In this document: positions 55,815 to 64,000 of the stretch, piece by piece | Numbering within the stretch: position 1 is the stretch's first letter | Layout of the letters: each line of letters starts with the position of its first letter | Origin: Incumbomyces delicatus | Taxonomy: Eukaryota; Ascomycota; Eurotiomycetes; Chaetothyriales; Trichomeriaceae | Assembly (NCBI GenBank): GCA_017655985.1 | Contig: JACJVS010000002.1 | Location: 5,111,001 to 5,175,000, forward strand | Direction: 5' to 3' | Length of the DNA stretch: 64,000 nucleotides | The notes under the pieces: generated by a model | What the model was told of the DNA's origin: nothing | Database searches by the model: none | Seen by the model: the letters and a program-made list of their open reading frames with translations, nothing else | Translations under genes and position numbers: made by a program

Positions 55815-56788
55815 CTTTGCTGACAACTGCACTGGCGCGACTAGGGTTTCCACAATTTATCGATCGAAAACCTAGGTTTACCAGATCCAAAACTCACACC
55901 CTTCGGGGAGCGACAGTGTGCTGAGCTTGCTGTGAGCTTCCCTTCGCATGCCCGAATCTCACTGGTCGCACCATACAGACGGCGCTTCTCTCCTTCAAGT
56001 CGTCCTTGTCGAATGGCCGATGCATTCCAACTGTCCTCGCTCTTCCCGAAGCACAAGAAACATCGGATCTGGTTAGCGATACTGGATCCGACTTGGAATA
56101 TTTGAACCGCATCTGCCGGCAGAATGACTGGCCTGTGGATCTCAGCCTGGTGCATCATGACTGGAACATAAAAAGCCTGGAAAAGCGGGCACCAATTTAC
56201 GATGCACTTTCGCAACGAGCAAAAGAAGCACGGGAATTGATATGGGACAAAGTACGAGCGTTGCATGAGGCAGGTGAAGAGTGCCCCGAGATAGTGTTGG
56301 TTACTCACGGCGGCTTTCTGCATTACCTCTCCGAGGACTGGGAAGACAGCGGTGTTGAACGTGGTATGTCTCTACCCTCATCCGTCATAAGAGTATCCTG
56401 TCTCTTTACAGCCGCTGATATTTTTCTGCCTCTCAGCCTACAGAGAAGGTCGACCAGACGACATCCGGTGGGACATTCCAGGAACCGCCTGGCGCAATAC
56501 TGAGGTCAGGTCTTACACAATCGAGGCAGGCGGTATCGACCGAGATGTGCATTGCCGGCTTATTGAGACAACGGAGAGCAGGGAAAGAAGAGGCAAGATG
56601 GTTCGCTTGCAAAATCAGAAGACAGAGAAGGATTTGTTTCAGAGGACAATACAAGGACTCTCCAACCACACGCTCTGCTGGGTTCCACCAACACCCAGTG
56701 CACGAGGCAGCTATGGAGAACACAAAGCGGCGCATGATGCTTCGTGCCGCCAGCCTGTGCCGCAGTCTCTTTCGATACAGACCTAATT
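55815..56788 (+). pseudogene. Histidine phosphatase (phosphoglycerate-mutase-like), N-terminus destroyed
   Basis: The catalytic RHA/G region at the 5' end is gone: where LVRHAQGFHNLS is expected, the DNA reads an R-D-TAG-GFHNLS pattern (TAG at 55842-55844). PDPKLTPFGERQCAELAVSF follows, then about 16 nt are lost near 55953 (the SPLRR block), and the frame resumes with TIQTALLSFKSSLSNGRCIP, LALPEAQETSD, DLSLVHHDW and VTHGGFLHYLSEDWEDS (second catalytic His). An intron (about 56365-56437) leads to AYREGRPDDIRW and the C-terminus. A start, the first active-site His and part of the fold are missing. Confidence 0.75.
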
Positions 56789-59505
56789 TCTTCGAGCCCT
56801 CGGATCCTCCACCTAACGCTGGCCGATCTACACATCCTTGGACGAAACACTCCGCAGATCTCGCTTACTGAAACCGTCCGATACTTGTTCCTGGCCTTGG
56901 CTCTTCTATAGCTTCTAGAACCTGAAGGAAGAGTAGAGCTGTGAACGGCACATGCTGTCTGGGCTTCTTTTATGTTGCAGCATGACAAGGCAGCTGACCA
57001 AGGCTTCCTGCGCTGAAGGGTGTGATTCAAATCATACGCTGTTGCCAACCATAGGCCGAGGGTATCCAAGGATTAGCTCTCTACGAGGTGATCTACTCTA
57101 AGCGGAACTTTCGATTTTACCTATTAGTCGACTACGGCCTCTCCCGTATCCGCCCCAAGGGCAAGAATAATAATGTAGATAGGGAGTCTACCTGAAAAGG
57201 AAAAAGAACCGACGTTACTTACGAGCCCTCTTAGATATCTAAGGGGCAACCCTCGCTATCTTACTAACTAAAGAAGCGGATACAACTCCTATTATCGTAC
57301 CTTTACTGTCATTAAATACAAATAAGATTATAGAATGTCCCTTACCTCCTACTGATTAAATCAAGAGGGATTCTCCTACCGTGCAGCTCGAAGAGACAGC
57401 GTATCTGAGTGTTAATAAAGATAATTAGCTTCCAATTGTTCGCGGGTCAGACCCAAAAATCCGACCCGACTCCGGTCCTGCGACAGCACGGTCGTCGAGT
57501 CTTGTTGAGACAGTGAGGGTGACATCTTTTCTGAGTTCATCCGCTCTCCTTCGCCGGATTGTACGTTTGTCGGAAATGAGGCTCATGTGGCGGCTCTTAA
57601 CACACATGATTCAAGTGTCAATAAATTTCCACCCGACGGTCTGACTGTAAAGGCACTTGTATGGAAAATACACCGGTCTATATCAAGCAAAGCCCGAAGC
57701 AAAGGAGTACTTACCTAGCGCCAACTAGGAGGAAACCCAGATAGCGTAGTAACTTGAGTCAGCATAAACGCCAAATTCATGCCTTCCATTTGCCACCCCG
57801 GCTGTGTATCGGCCAAGGACGGCAGTAACTCAGTATAGACGACAGTTGCAGTCTCCTGAGACACATGCACCACTCTCTTAAACTTGAACCAAAGAGGAGG
57901 CCTGCTCGGAGACGGATTGATTGCTTTTGTATGTTAAGGTAGAAAAACAGGTTGGACAAGGGCGTGCGTTTGACTCTGAAAATGCCAAGCGAACGTTCAA
58001 CAATGGTTCCTGGAACCACAGGATAATAGTGGTGGTATGGTGAGCAGCGACACGTCCGAATCTCTAAGCTGGTTTCGCCTCTCTCTTCTCAACCTCATCC
58101 ATAAACTTAAAAGCCTCCTATGCTCCCCTTTCGGTCCGCCAAAAATGTCCAATTTTTCATCCTTCGTCATTGGCGTCCCGCGCTTGACCTGCTTCGCCCA
58201 TAATTCTAGCATCCTGTCCAATTCTGCCCAAGCAGCCTCGCTCGACGGACAGAGACTGGTCATCGTTAATGGTGGTCCAAGCGAATCCCCAAAATCCCTT
58301 TTCACGTCGCACGTGTAGTTGACATATACCCCAGATGATCTTGCAGTTTGCTTCGATGCGTTGGCCTGGGGCGGAGGACATTGTCACTCAGATGGATTTG
58401 GTGTGATCTATCAAGCAGTGTCAGAAGGATTTCCTGCGCAAGTCGTGGATTGATTTGATCGATTGGTATTACGCCACTCAACTGTCTTGGAGAGAGTATA
58501 AGAAGATTGGTTGATTGGCCGTCCAGCCGTACAGCGGATGGCCTGGTCTATGCTAGATAATTACCACTTCCTTGTCAACATTTCACAAATGTTAGCGCGG
58601 GTCGGTCTCGTAGGTAGGTGGATCTTAGCTCGTGTTTGTGGATAGTCTGCACGTCGCGTGGGCCCAGATACACTAGGACGAACGCCGACTCGTCTTAGTT
58701 AAGCCACCCTTCGTCTGGACTTAGTGTCCGTATCTACGTTCATGTACTATCGTAATAGTGAGAGGGTAGTTAAAATGTTATGAGGCCGTTACCCCTTGAC
58801 CAGCGGTGGTACAAGAGAACCTCGATGGTTAACTTGGGCGACCTATTAGAATAAATGTACCGTGAACGTACAAGTAAGTCAAGTCTGCTTAGATAGGGGT
58901 ACTGGTAAAACGTAGATTAACTATAGAGCTATAGAATCATATATGAGATTCGTAAATACATATACCTATGATTCCCCCTCTGAACTCGGGTCTCGCCAGC
59001 GACATATTTGCTACGTACCTCTATCTGTGATAGTGATTCAACGCTTAAGGATACTGAGGAAGGAGCGAGCAAAATGCCGGCTACATACAGATGACTTGCG
59101 TGACCTAGCCTCGTGCATTGGTAGTCCGTGACGCCCGGTCACCACGTCACATTTCCATCACCACTTCACTCACGTATCCGACAAGATGGCGTGATGAATA
59201 CTTAGAACCTAGCTTAAGTTGCTGGTTAGAGCCGACAACCAAAAGTTTCAGCTTCGAGGCTTAGGTGGTTGTTGAAAGCTTTGCGTGAATAATTTGTTTA
59301 TGCACATAACGGAACTCGGCCGAAGTTCCAAAGCCTATGTTTCCTAGGTACCCTAAGTTAGGGCCCCGTCCTCAGGAACTTACGTGGTGTTGTCTTCGGT
59401 CTTTATGCTTCCGTCGCCTTTCTCCTGCTCATAGGCACGGACGGCCGGAAAGGCGGGACTGATAGCCGTGATCGGGCCGAGCCATAAGCTAGTTACGGTT
59501 CTACT
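56789..59505. other. Long gene-poor region, partly RIP-like
   Basis: 57070-57420 is unusually rich in TpA and poor in TpG/CpA. A minus-strand frame at about 57997-58305 (with WAKQVKRGTPMTKDEKLDIF and a charged helix) may be part of a small spliced gene reaching 58387, but the exon join could not be fixed. Nothing else recognised. Confidence 0.45.
57997..58387 (-). CDS. Possible small hypothetical protein (exon structure unresolved)
   Basis: Two overlapping frames look partly coding: the 5' one starts MTMSSAPGQRIEANCKIIWG at 58387, and the 3' one carries EAAWAELDRMLELWAKQVK and GGPKGEHRRLLSLWMRLRRE. An intron between about 58240 and 58330 could join them, but several GT/AG pairs are possible. 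The charged amphipathic helices look like a real protein; no family recognised. Confidence 0.3.
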
Positions 59506-60900
59506 TTAGCAATATAGAGGTCCTATAGCAACGCGTTTTCCATCCAGTGCATCCCTCTTTTTCTCGTAAGTCTTCCACCATAGTGTGTCGTCTAGGCGGG
59601 TATGGGGGAAGAGATCCCACTTGTGCATGCTCTTCTCCTCGTCCTCAGTAAGTTCAAGCCAGGCGTACAGATCTTGTCGTTTATTAGATCGCTCGTTTCC
59701 TCTCGGTCGCCCACCGCTAAACCATTCCTTATTGTCGCCTCCGCCTTCGCTGAAGAACTCGTATGATTCAGGCCACTCATAGATCGTCGCCTCTAGGCGG
59801 GAGCCGATCCTACAAGATCGCACTTTTCGAAAACCTTCTTTATTTATGCCTTTAACGGTGTTATCATGCTGGTCCGTCTTATGATCTTGACTCTGACCGT
59901 GGAATATGCTTCTCTTCCAGCCGCTCAACGTCGTCATCCAGTCAGAGTCGTCGCACCCCGCCTTTTGCGCCAGTAAGACCGTCGACAGCACAATAAGAGC
60001 CACTGTGTACATTTGGCTCGCCAAGTCGGCCATGCCAATGGCGACGATATGTACCGCAAAGGCAAACCATCCAATGGACCTCACCAGGTAATACGTTTTC
60101 GGGTTAAGGATAATTGGTCCCGTGATAAATAGTGATGGCGAGATGATCAACTCTTTCGGCATCCGAAAAGTAACCGCTTTTGAGTCAGATTGGATGATCA
60201 GGACTTTTAAACCCCGTTCTTGCTGACTTGTTTGCTTCTGTTTATTCGAAGTTCTGGACGAGTCGCTGCAGCTAGAGTAATTTTCTCGAACCGACACATC
60301 GGATGGCACTTTGGAAGAATCACTGGGAGATTCGGATTTTGCGATAGACTTGTCTACCATGGCATCGACAGCGAGATGTTGTTGACCAATTACATAGACA
60401 CGAACAGCAATGGAGATAATCATGGCTAAGGCATTGGTCAATCCATACCAGTCCTTAGACAAGATCGTTCCCGCGACGAGGAAGCCATTCAGAACAAAGC
60501 CGATAAGAATCGGAATGAAGATTTCGTTCTTCCTCGATTTCGGTGGCGTAAAATCCCAGATAACATAACTGCGAGTGATCTCAAAATCCTGAGAAAGCAT
60601 CCACCTTGTCAACCAGGCTGCGAGATCAGTCGTATGGATACCCTCTGAGATATTGTAGAGGTTCCAGCCAGCGGCTTTGTTGGTGAATCGATTTCCAGCG
60701 ACGACATATGCGCCCAGCAGGGGTAAGTATTCGAGGTATACGCTGCGAACAAGCCTCCCGACAGCTGCATCTACCTCTTCGGATCCTAGTAACGTAACGA
60801 GACCGAGAGCGTCAATTTCGAAAGGTGCCCAATGGAGAAGAACATGCCACGGGGCCCACGATGGCCCGCTGACATTAGCGGCTTGGACAGCATCAGCCAT
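59506..60900 (-). CDS. Multi-pass membrane protein of unknown function
   Basis: A single exon encodes 464 residues from ATG at 60900. The N-terminal third (VRSVYLEYLPLLGAYVV and a WNLYNISEGIHTTDLAAW stretch) precedes helices at IFIPILIGFVLNGFLVAGTI, ALAMIISIAVRVYVIG, and later SIGWFAFAVHIVAIGMADLA and VALIVLSTVLLAQ. Between them is a Ser-rich loop of about 60 residues with many possible phosphorylation sites. The C-terminal ~130 residues are hydrophilic and end with a motif seen in related fungal proteins, MHKWDLFPHTRLDDTLWW. No transporter signature. Intact, unlike most genes at 33-57 kb. Confidence 0.75.
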   Translation of the reverse strand: MADAVQAANVSGPSWAPWHVLLHWAPFEIDALGLVTLLGSEEVDAAVGRLVRSVYLEYLPLLGAYVVAGNRFTNKAAGWNLYNISEGIHTTDLAAWLTRWMLSQDFEITRSYVIWDFTPPKSRKNEIFIPILIGFVLNGFLVAGTILSKDWYGLTNALAMIISIAVRVYVIGQQHLAVDAMVDKSIAKSESPSDSSKVPSDVSVRENYSSCSDSSRTSNKQKQTSQQERGLKVLIIQSDSKAVTFRMPKELIISPSLFITGPIILNPKTYYLVRSIGWFAFAVHIVAIGMADLASQMYTVALIVLSTVLLAQKAGCDDSDWMTTLSGWKRSIFHGQSQDHKTDQHDNTVKGINKEGFRKVRSCRIGSRLEATIYEWPESYEFFSEGGGDNKEWFSGGRPRGNERSNKRQDLYAWLELTEDEEKSMHKWDLFPHTRLDDTLWWKTYEKKRDALDGKRVAIGPLYC

Positions 60901-61292
60901 AGTTATTGTTTAGTAAGGTACTAACAGCCCGTACGGGAGGATGTAACACGTAGATCTCGCGAGTTAACAAGGCAGAGAACCTCAAGGACATAGGAACCTA
61001 ATGAGATTAAAGTTCGCTTTAAAAACAATTGAGTTTAGGTTCGGGTTCGGGCCTTGGCCGAGAAGGTAATCGTAGCAAAACTTAAAGCCGCGAAGATCGC
61101 GTAACGGAGCAGTTGACAGGTACCACTCTTAGCATCTTGCCGGAGCACCACGGAAAGCTGAAAGTTGGGACACTCTAAGCTTAATAGATAGTAATAATAA
61201 CCAGGTAATGCACTTTCTTCTGATATTAATATCATTATAAACGGATTACTACTGTAGATACACTGTGTAATGTAATGTCGATCAAGTCATCA
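60901..61292. other. Intergenic between two co-oriented genes
   Basis: No gene; promoter of the membrane protein gene is expected here. Confidence 0.6.
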
Positions 61293-62681
61293 TTATCGCG
61301 GTAATTGCAAAGAGACAGTCTCTACCTCTACTTTCATCGCCACTGTGGTTTTCGGTACCTCTATCCTCTCCAGGATTCTAGGGTCTTCTCGGAAAGTACC
61401 GCTCAAGACGACGTTCTTTAGAACCCAGAGGACGCTTCGCTCGAATACTGTTATCCGGCCATCCGGTTTATCCGTCACGCTCATAACGCGTGCTAAATAT
61501 CGTAATATACTGCGCAGCCTCTGCATTCTATCATTTAGTGACGACGAGCTTGCTTCACCTACTCCATGTGCAAGCATGGCCGGCATGTACGTTGGTTGAA
61601 CGGCAGGCTTGTCAGTCGACCCGTCGACGTTTAAGGAGTCGATAAGGGAACATTTCGTTTTCTCGTCGAGGGTTCCCCAGACACGGTCATATAGTTCCGC
61701 TATCTCCAGATTGCTGGCACTGCCCATACAGAGCAATCTCAGCATTGCGCGGTCCTCCGGGCTTCGGACGTCGAGCGTCCTGAACCCCTTCTGGCTGAGC
61801 ATTTGACCGCGCCGGGTCAGAATTACATCATAGCCTTCGCGCAGCTCTTTCTCACCAGATATAATCCCGAGCGCCACCTCGTACACGTTTCGGTATGCTT
61901 CGTAGATGGGCTGGATGAACTTTTTAGCGCAGGTCCAGTCCTCATGGCCCGCCGCGCCGCTAACGTCGAGCAGGTGCTGCATAAAATGGAGCTGAAACGC
62001 ATACTCGTGGTCCTTTATGGCCTCTAGGCTCGATAGGCACGCTGGCGCGTTTTCCGCCTGCGCCAGCTGGCCGACGTTGAACTCCGCACCGAGCTGTGTG
62101 CCGAGCTTGACGTTGTCTTTCTGCGATTCGGGTAGGCGGTTGTAACAAGGGATGAGGCCAGCCTCGACCGCTTTGTGGAGGATGATATCGTGGTTTAGGG
62201 TCGAGATGTCTTCCCCCATCTTGGAAAAGTAGTCGGATGCGAGCTTGGGATCTTTACCGAGGTCATTGATTACAATGCAGGTGAGCAGTGCGTAGAGGTC
62301 CGTCGGGGTACGGAGCCATCTTGTGAAGATCTCTCGCATCCAGCTAAAGGACGAACGCGCCAGCAAGACTGGCTTGGGCTGCGTTCCCGTGAAGGTCTCG
62401 TACTGGTCATTGTAGATCCATCGAAGGGAAAGGACGCTGACGAGGGTGCGGTTGACTTCATTATATTGCGCGCAATAGAGAATCTGGGACGGAGATGGGG
62501 CAGATGGATGGGTTACGTTCTTGCTCATAACAGAGTAAGCGCGCTTGAGACGGTCTAGTTCGTACGGAAACTCAGCGTAAACCTGACGGAGAAGATCGTC
62601 GTCACTTACGACGAAGAATAACGTCTGGTCAATTGGGGAAACCCGAAAAACTGATTGAGACGTCGCCATGATATTCGGCAT
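61293..62681 (-). CDS. Uncharacterised fungal protein with a weak HD-like motif
   Basis: A single exon; from the first ATG (62681) it gives 462 residues, and a second ATG 12 nt later (MATSQSVFRVSPIDQTLFFV) has the better context. The segment ALLTCIVINDLGKDPKLASDYF, followed by NHDIILHKAVEAG, resembles the His-Asp metal centre of HD-domain phosphohydrolases, but the first His-Asp pair is replaced by Asn-Asp, so activity is doubtful. Later parts are helical (KFIQPIYEAYRNVYEVALG, SPEDRAMLRLLCMGSASN). No membrane segment. It is transcribed in the same direction as the membrane protein 400 nt downstream; a functional link is possible but unproven. Confidence 0.7.
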   Translation of the reverse strand: MPNIMATSQSVFRVSPIDQTLFFVVSDDDLLRQVYAEFPYELDRLKRAYSVMSKNVTHPSAPSPSQILYCAQYNEVNRTLVSVLSLRWIYNDQYETFTGTQPKPVLLARSSFSWMREIFTRWLRTPTDLYALLTCIVINDLGKDPKLASDYFSKMGEDISTLNHDIILHKAVEAGLIPCYNRLPESQKDNVKLGTQLGAEFNVGQLAQAENAPACLSSLEAIKDHEYAFQLHFMQHLLDVSGAAGHEDWTCAKKFIQPIYEAYRNVYEVALGIISGEKELREGYDVILTRRGQMLSQKGFRTLDVRSPEDRAMLRLLCMGSASNLEIAELYDRVWGTLDEKTKCSLIDSLNVDGSTDKPAVQPTYMPAMLAHGVGEASSSSLNDRMQRLRSILRYLARVMSVTDKPDGRITVFERSVLWVLKNVVLSGTFREDPRILERIEVPKTTVAMKVEVETVSLQLPR

Positions 62682-64000
62682 AAACTCTGCAGTATGGGTT
62701 AATGGTTGTTGAATCAGCACCAGCACATTGAGGAATCTGGTTACCCCGCAGCCTTAATTTGAAACTATCGCTCCTATACAGAGTCTGACTGCGCGAATCC
62801 GAAGTTTCGCCGATTAACCTGATTCAAAACCTTCCTACAGATGGGAAAGCGGGTGCTTCATTAGTTTTTTAATGGCCAATCACCTCGGTGTGACCGAGTC
62901 TACATTAATTCGACGTGTTGATACCATTAAGTTCCGATAGGTGAGCGTGGACGGTTTGGCATGGACCGCAACGGCCATAGGTGGTTGACTAAACTCGTTG
63001 GAGATTCTCTAGGACAGTGAAAGCAGCTTAGGTCGGATATGAAGTTCGAAAATGGAAATTGTGCGGGGCAATATTAGCTTGAGACTGATATGCGTGGCTT
63101 CCAAACCTTCGCGCGCCGATATGACCGTTAGCGGCGTGGATAGATCTAACATCCAGAGACTAAAATGGTTGGGGCAGATAAAGAATCAAGGACATATCGT
63201 TCCAGATTAGATTCCCATTTAGCTCTTGCTATCACACGACGGCAAGTTAAGCTGTTCACGCAGCTACGATGGAAGCTTTGAACCATCAATATCCGTGTTC
63301 GCTTGGCGTTTTCAGGGTCATCATGCAAAAATCTTTCTCAGCCTGACAAAAGACAGTGACAGGATTTTGTGGGGCTCAGCGGAATCGCGTTGGCGAAGTG
63401 TTGGTCCCCTGCAGCTCTGGCGCATAGCTAATGTGAGCCTGACCACGGCACTTTTAGAGGGGTCTGCAGAATTTCAGCTGGACTCTAGCGGCAAAGTTGG
63501 TCAGGCCAGCGCAGGATCCAAACCTCCGGGAACATAAGGCAGAGTGTCCGTGTGAGTGTCCAGCTATTCTTAAGCAGTCGAAACAGTTGCTGGCGAACCA
63601 CTGGAAGAAACTAAAAGCGTATTGAACTCGCTTTGTTTGACGGTAATGTTTCTCGTACGGTCAATGCGCCTACCGCGAGATGGACGAAATATGAGACATG
63701 TGGCTGCTCTTCATTGGTGCTCGTCTATGGATGTCCTCGATGGTATTTCCTACCTAAGAATCTCGAACATGGGCCGATCCCCTCTTCGCTTCTTTCAGCC
63801 GATAGAATACACCTATTTTATTCCTATATTTTTCAAGCTCACTTCAATCTAATTGGGAGATGGTCGACAGTACTTGAAAAACAGGGCTCGACAGACTCGA
63901 ACCTGTGTGTAGTAAACACTGGCAGCAGGACTGCTTTATAGCTCAGGGAGTGAGAGGCTGCCTACCAAATCGCGATGGACTTGCGGCCTCCTCATCGACC
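62682..64000. other. Intergenic to window end
   Basis: No gene supported. A tRNA-like T-arm/D-arm pattern near 63880-63975 does not fold into a full tRNA. Confidence 0.5.

Noticed and set aside
63880..63975. tRNA-like T-arm (reverse) and D-arm (forward) patterns
   Set aside because: The T-stem has mismatches and the two arms lie on opposite strands, so no cloverleaf forms.
1..64000. CRISPR array, prophage or bacterial operon features
   Set aside because: No regularly spaced repeats, and the introns, HET relic and fungal families show eukaryotic nuclear DNA.
1..64000. Secondary-metabolite core enzyme (PKS, NRPS, terpene cyclase)
   Set aside because: None seen. The transesterase- and hydrolase-type genes at 38-41 kb might suggest such a cluster, but no backbone enzyme lies in the window.

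Overview
The window is nuclear DNA of a filamentous ascomycete (Pezizomycotina; a Sordariomycete is my best guess). The evidence is short GT-AG introns of about 45-95 nt in most genes, Zn2Cys6 regulators, a HET-domain relic, the fungal membrane families DUF1774 and LtrA, and a tRNA gene with an intron after position 37. There is no sign of bacterial or organellar DNA. Splice sites were called by eye and checked by reading-frame arithmetic and by continuity of family motifs.

Left half (about 1-30 kb) looks like ordinary chromosome. In order it holds the N-terminal part of an APC permease (edge, minus), a TDT malate/sulfite-type transporter, an intron-containing tRNA-Ala(CGC), a protein with a C-terminal Zn2Cys6 cluster, a small hypothetical gene, a DUF1774 membrane protein, a large LtrA-type membrane protein, a secreted M28 leucine aminopeptidase, an R3H-domain protein, a conserved fungal protein of unknown function, a 101-residue stand-alone dsRNA-binding protein, the catalytic subunit of tRNA-guanine (queuine) transglycosylase and a 907-residue Zn2Cys6 transcription factor. 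All of these seem intact.

Middle (about 33-55 kb) is a tight group of genes for uptake and oxidation of amines and amino acids. It has a GABA/amino-acid permease (broken), D-amino acid oxidase (intact, C-terminal PKL), an alpha/beta hydrolase (intact), a serine beta-lactamase/transesterase-type hydrolase (broken), a maltose-type O-acetyltransferase (broken), RidA (one frameshift), an (R)-selective amine transaminase (intact), a DUR3-type urea symporter (intact), a short-chain dehydrogenase (broken), and a monoamine oxidase of the MAO-N type (broken). A HET relic and a histidine-phosphatase relic lie among and beside them. I infer a catabolic cluster for D-amino acids or chiral amines that is decaying. 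Every premature stop I found is TAG, which fits CpA-to-TpA change (repeat-induced point mutation, RIP), but many lesions are single-base indels, so sequencing error must also be excluded.

Right end (about 57-64 kb) is gene-poor. It includes a TpA-rich stretch that looks RIP-altered and two intact genes on the same strand: a multi-pass membrane protein and an intracellular protein with a weak HD-like motif.

A perfect 10-bp palindrome, TACCTAGGTA, occurs seven times, far above chance, always in non-coding DNA; a diverged ~100-bp tandem duplication lies beside three of the copies.
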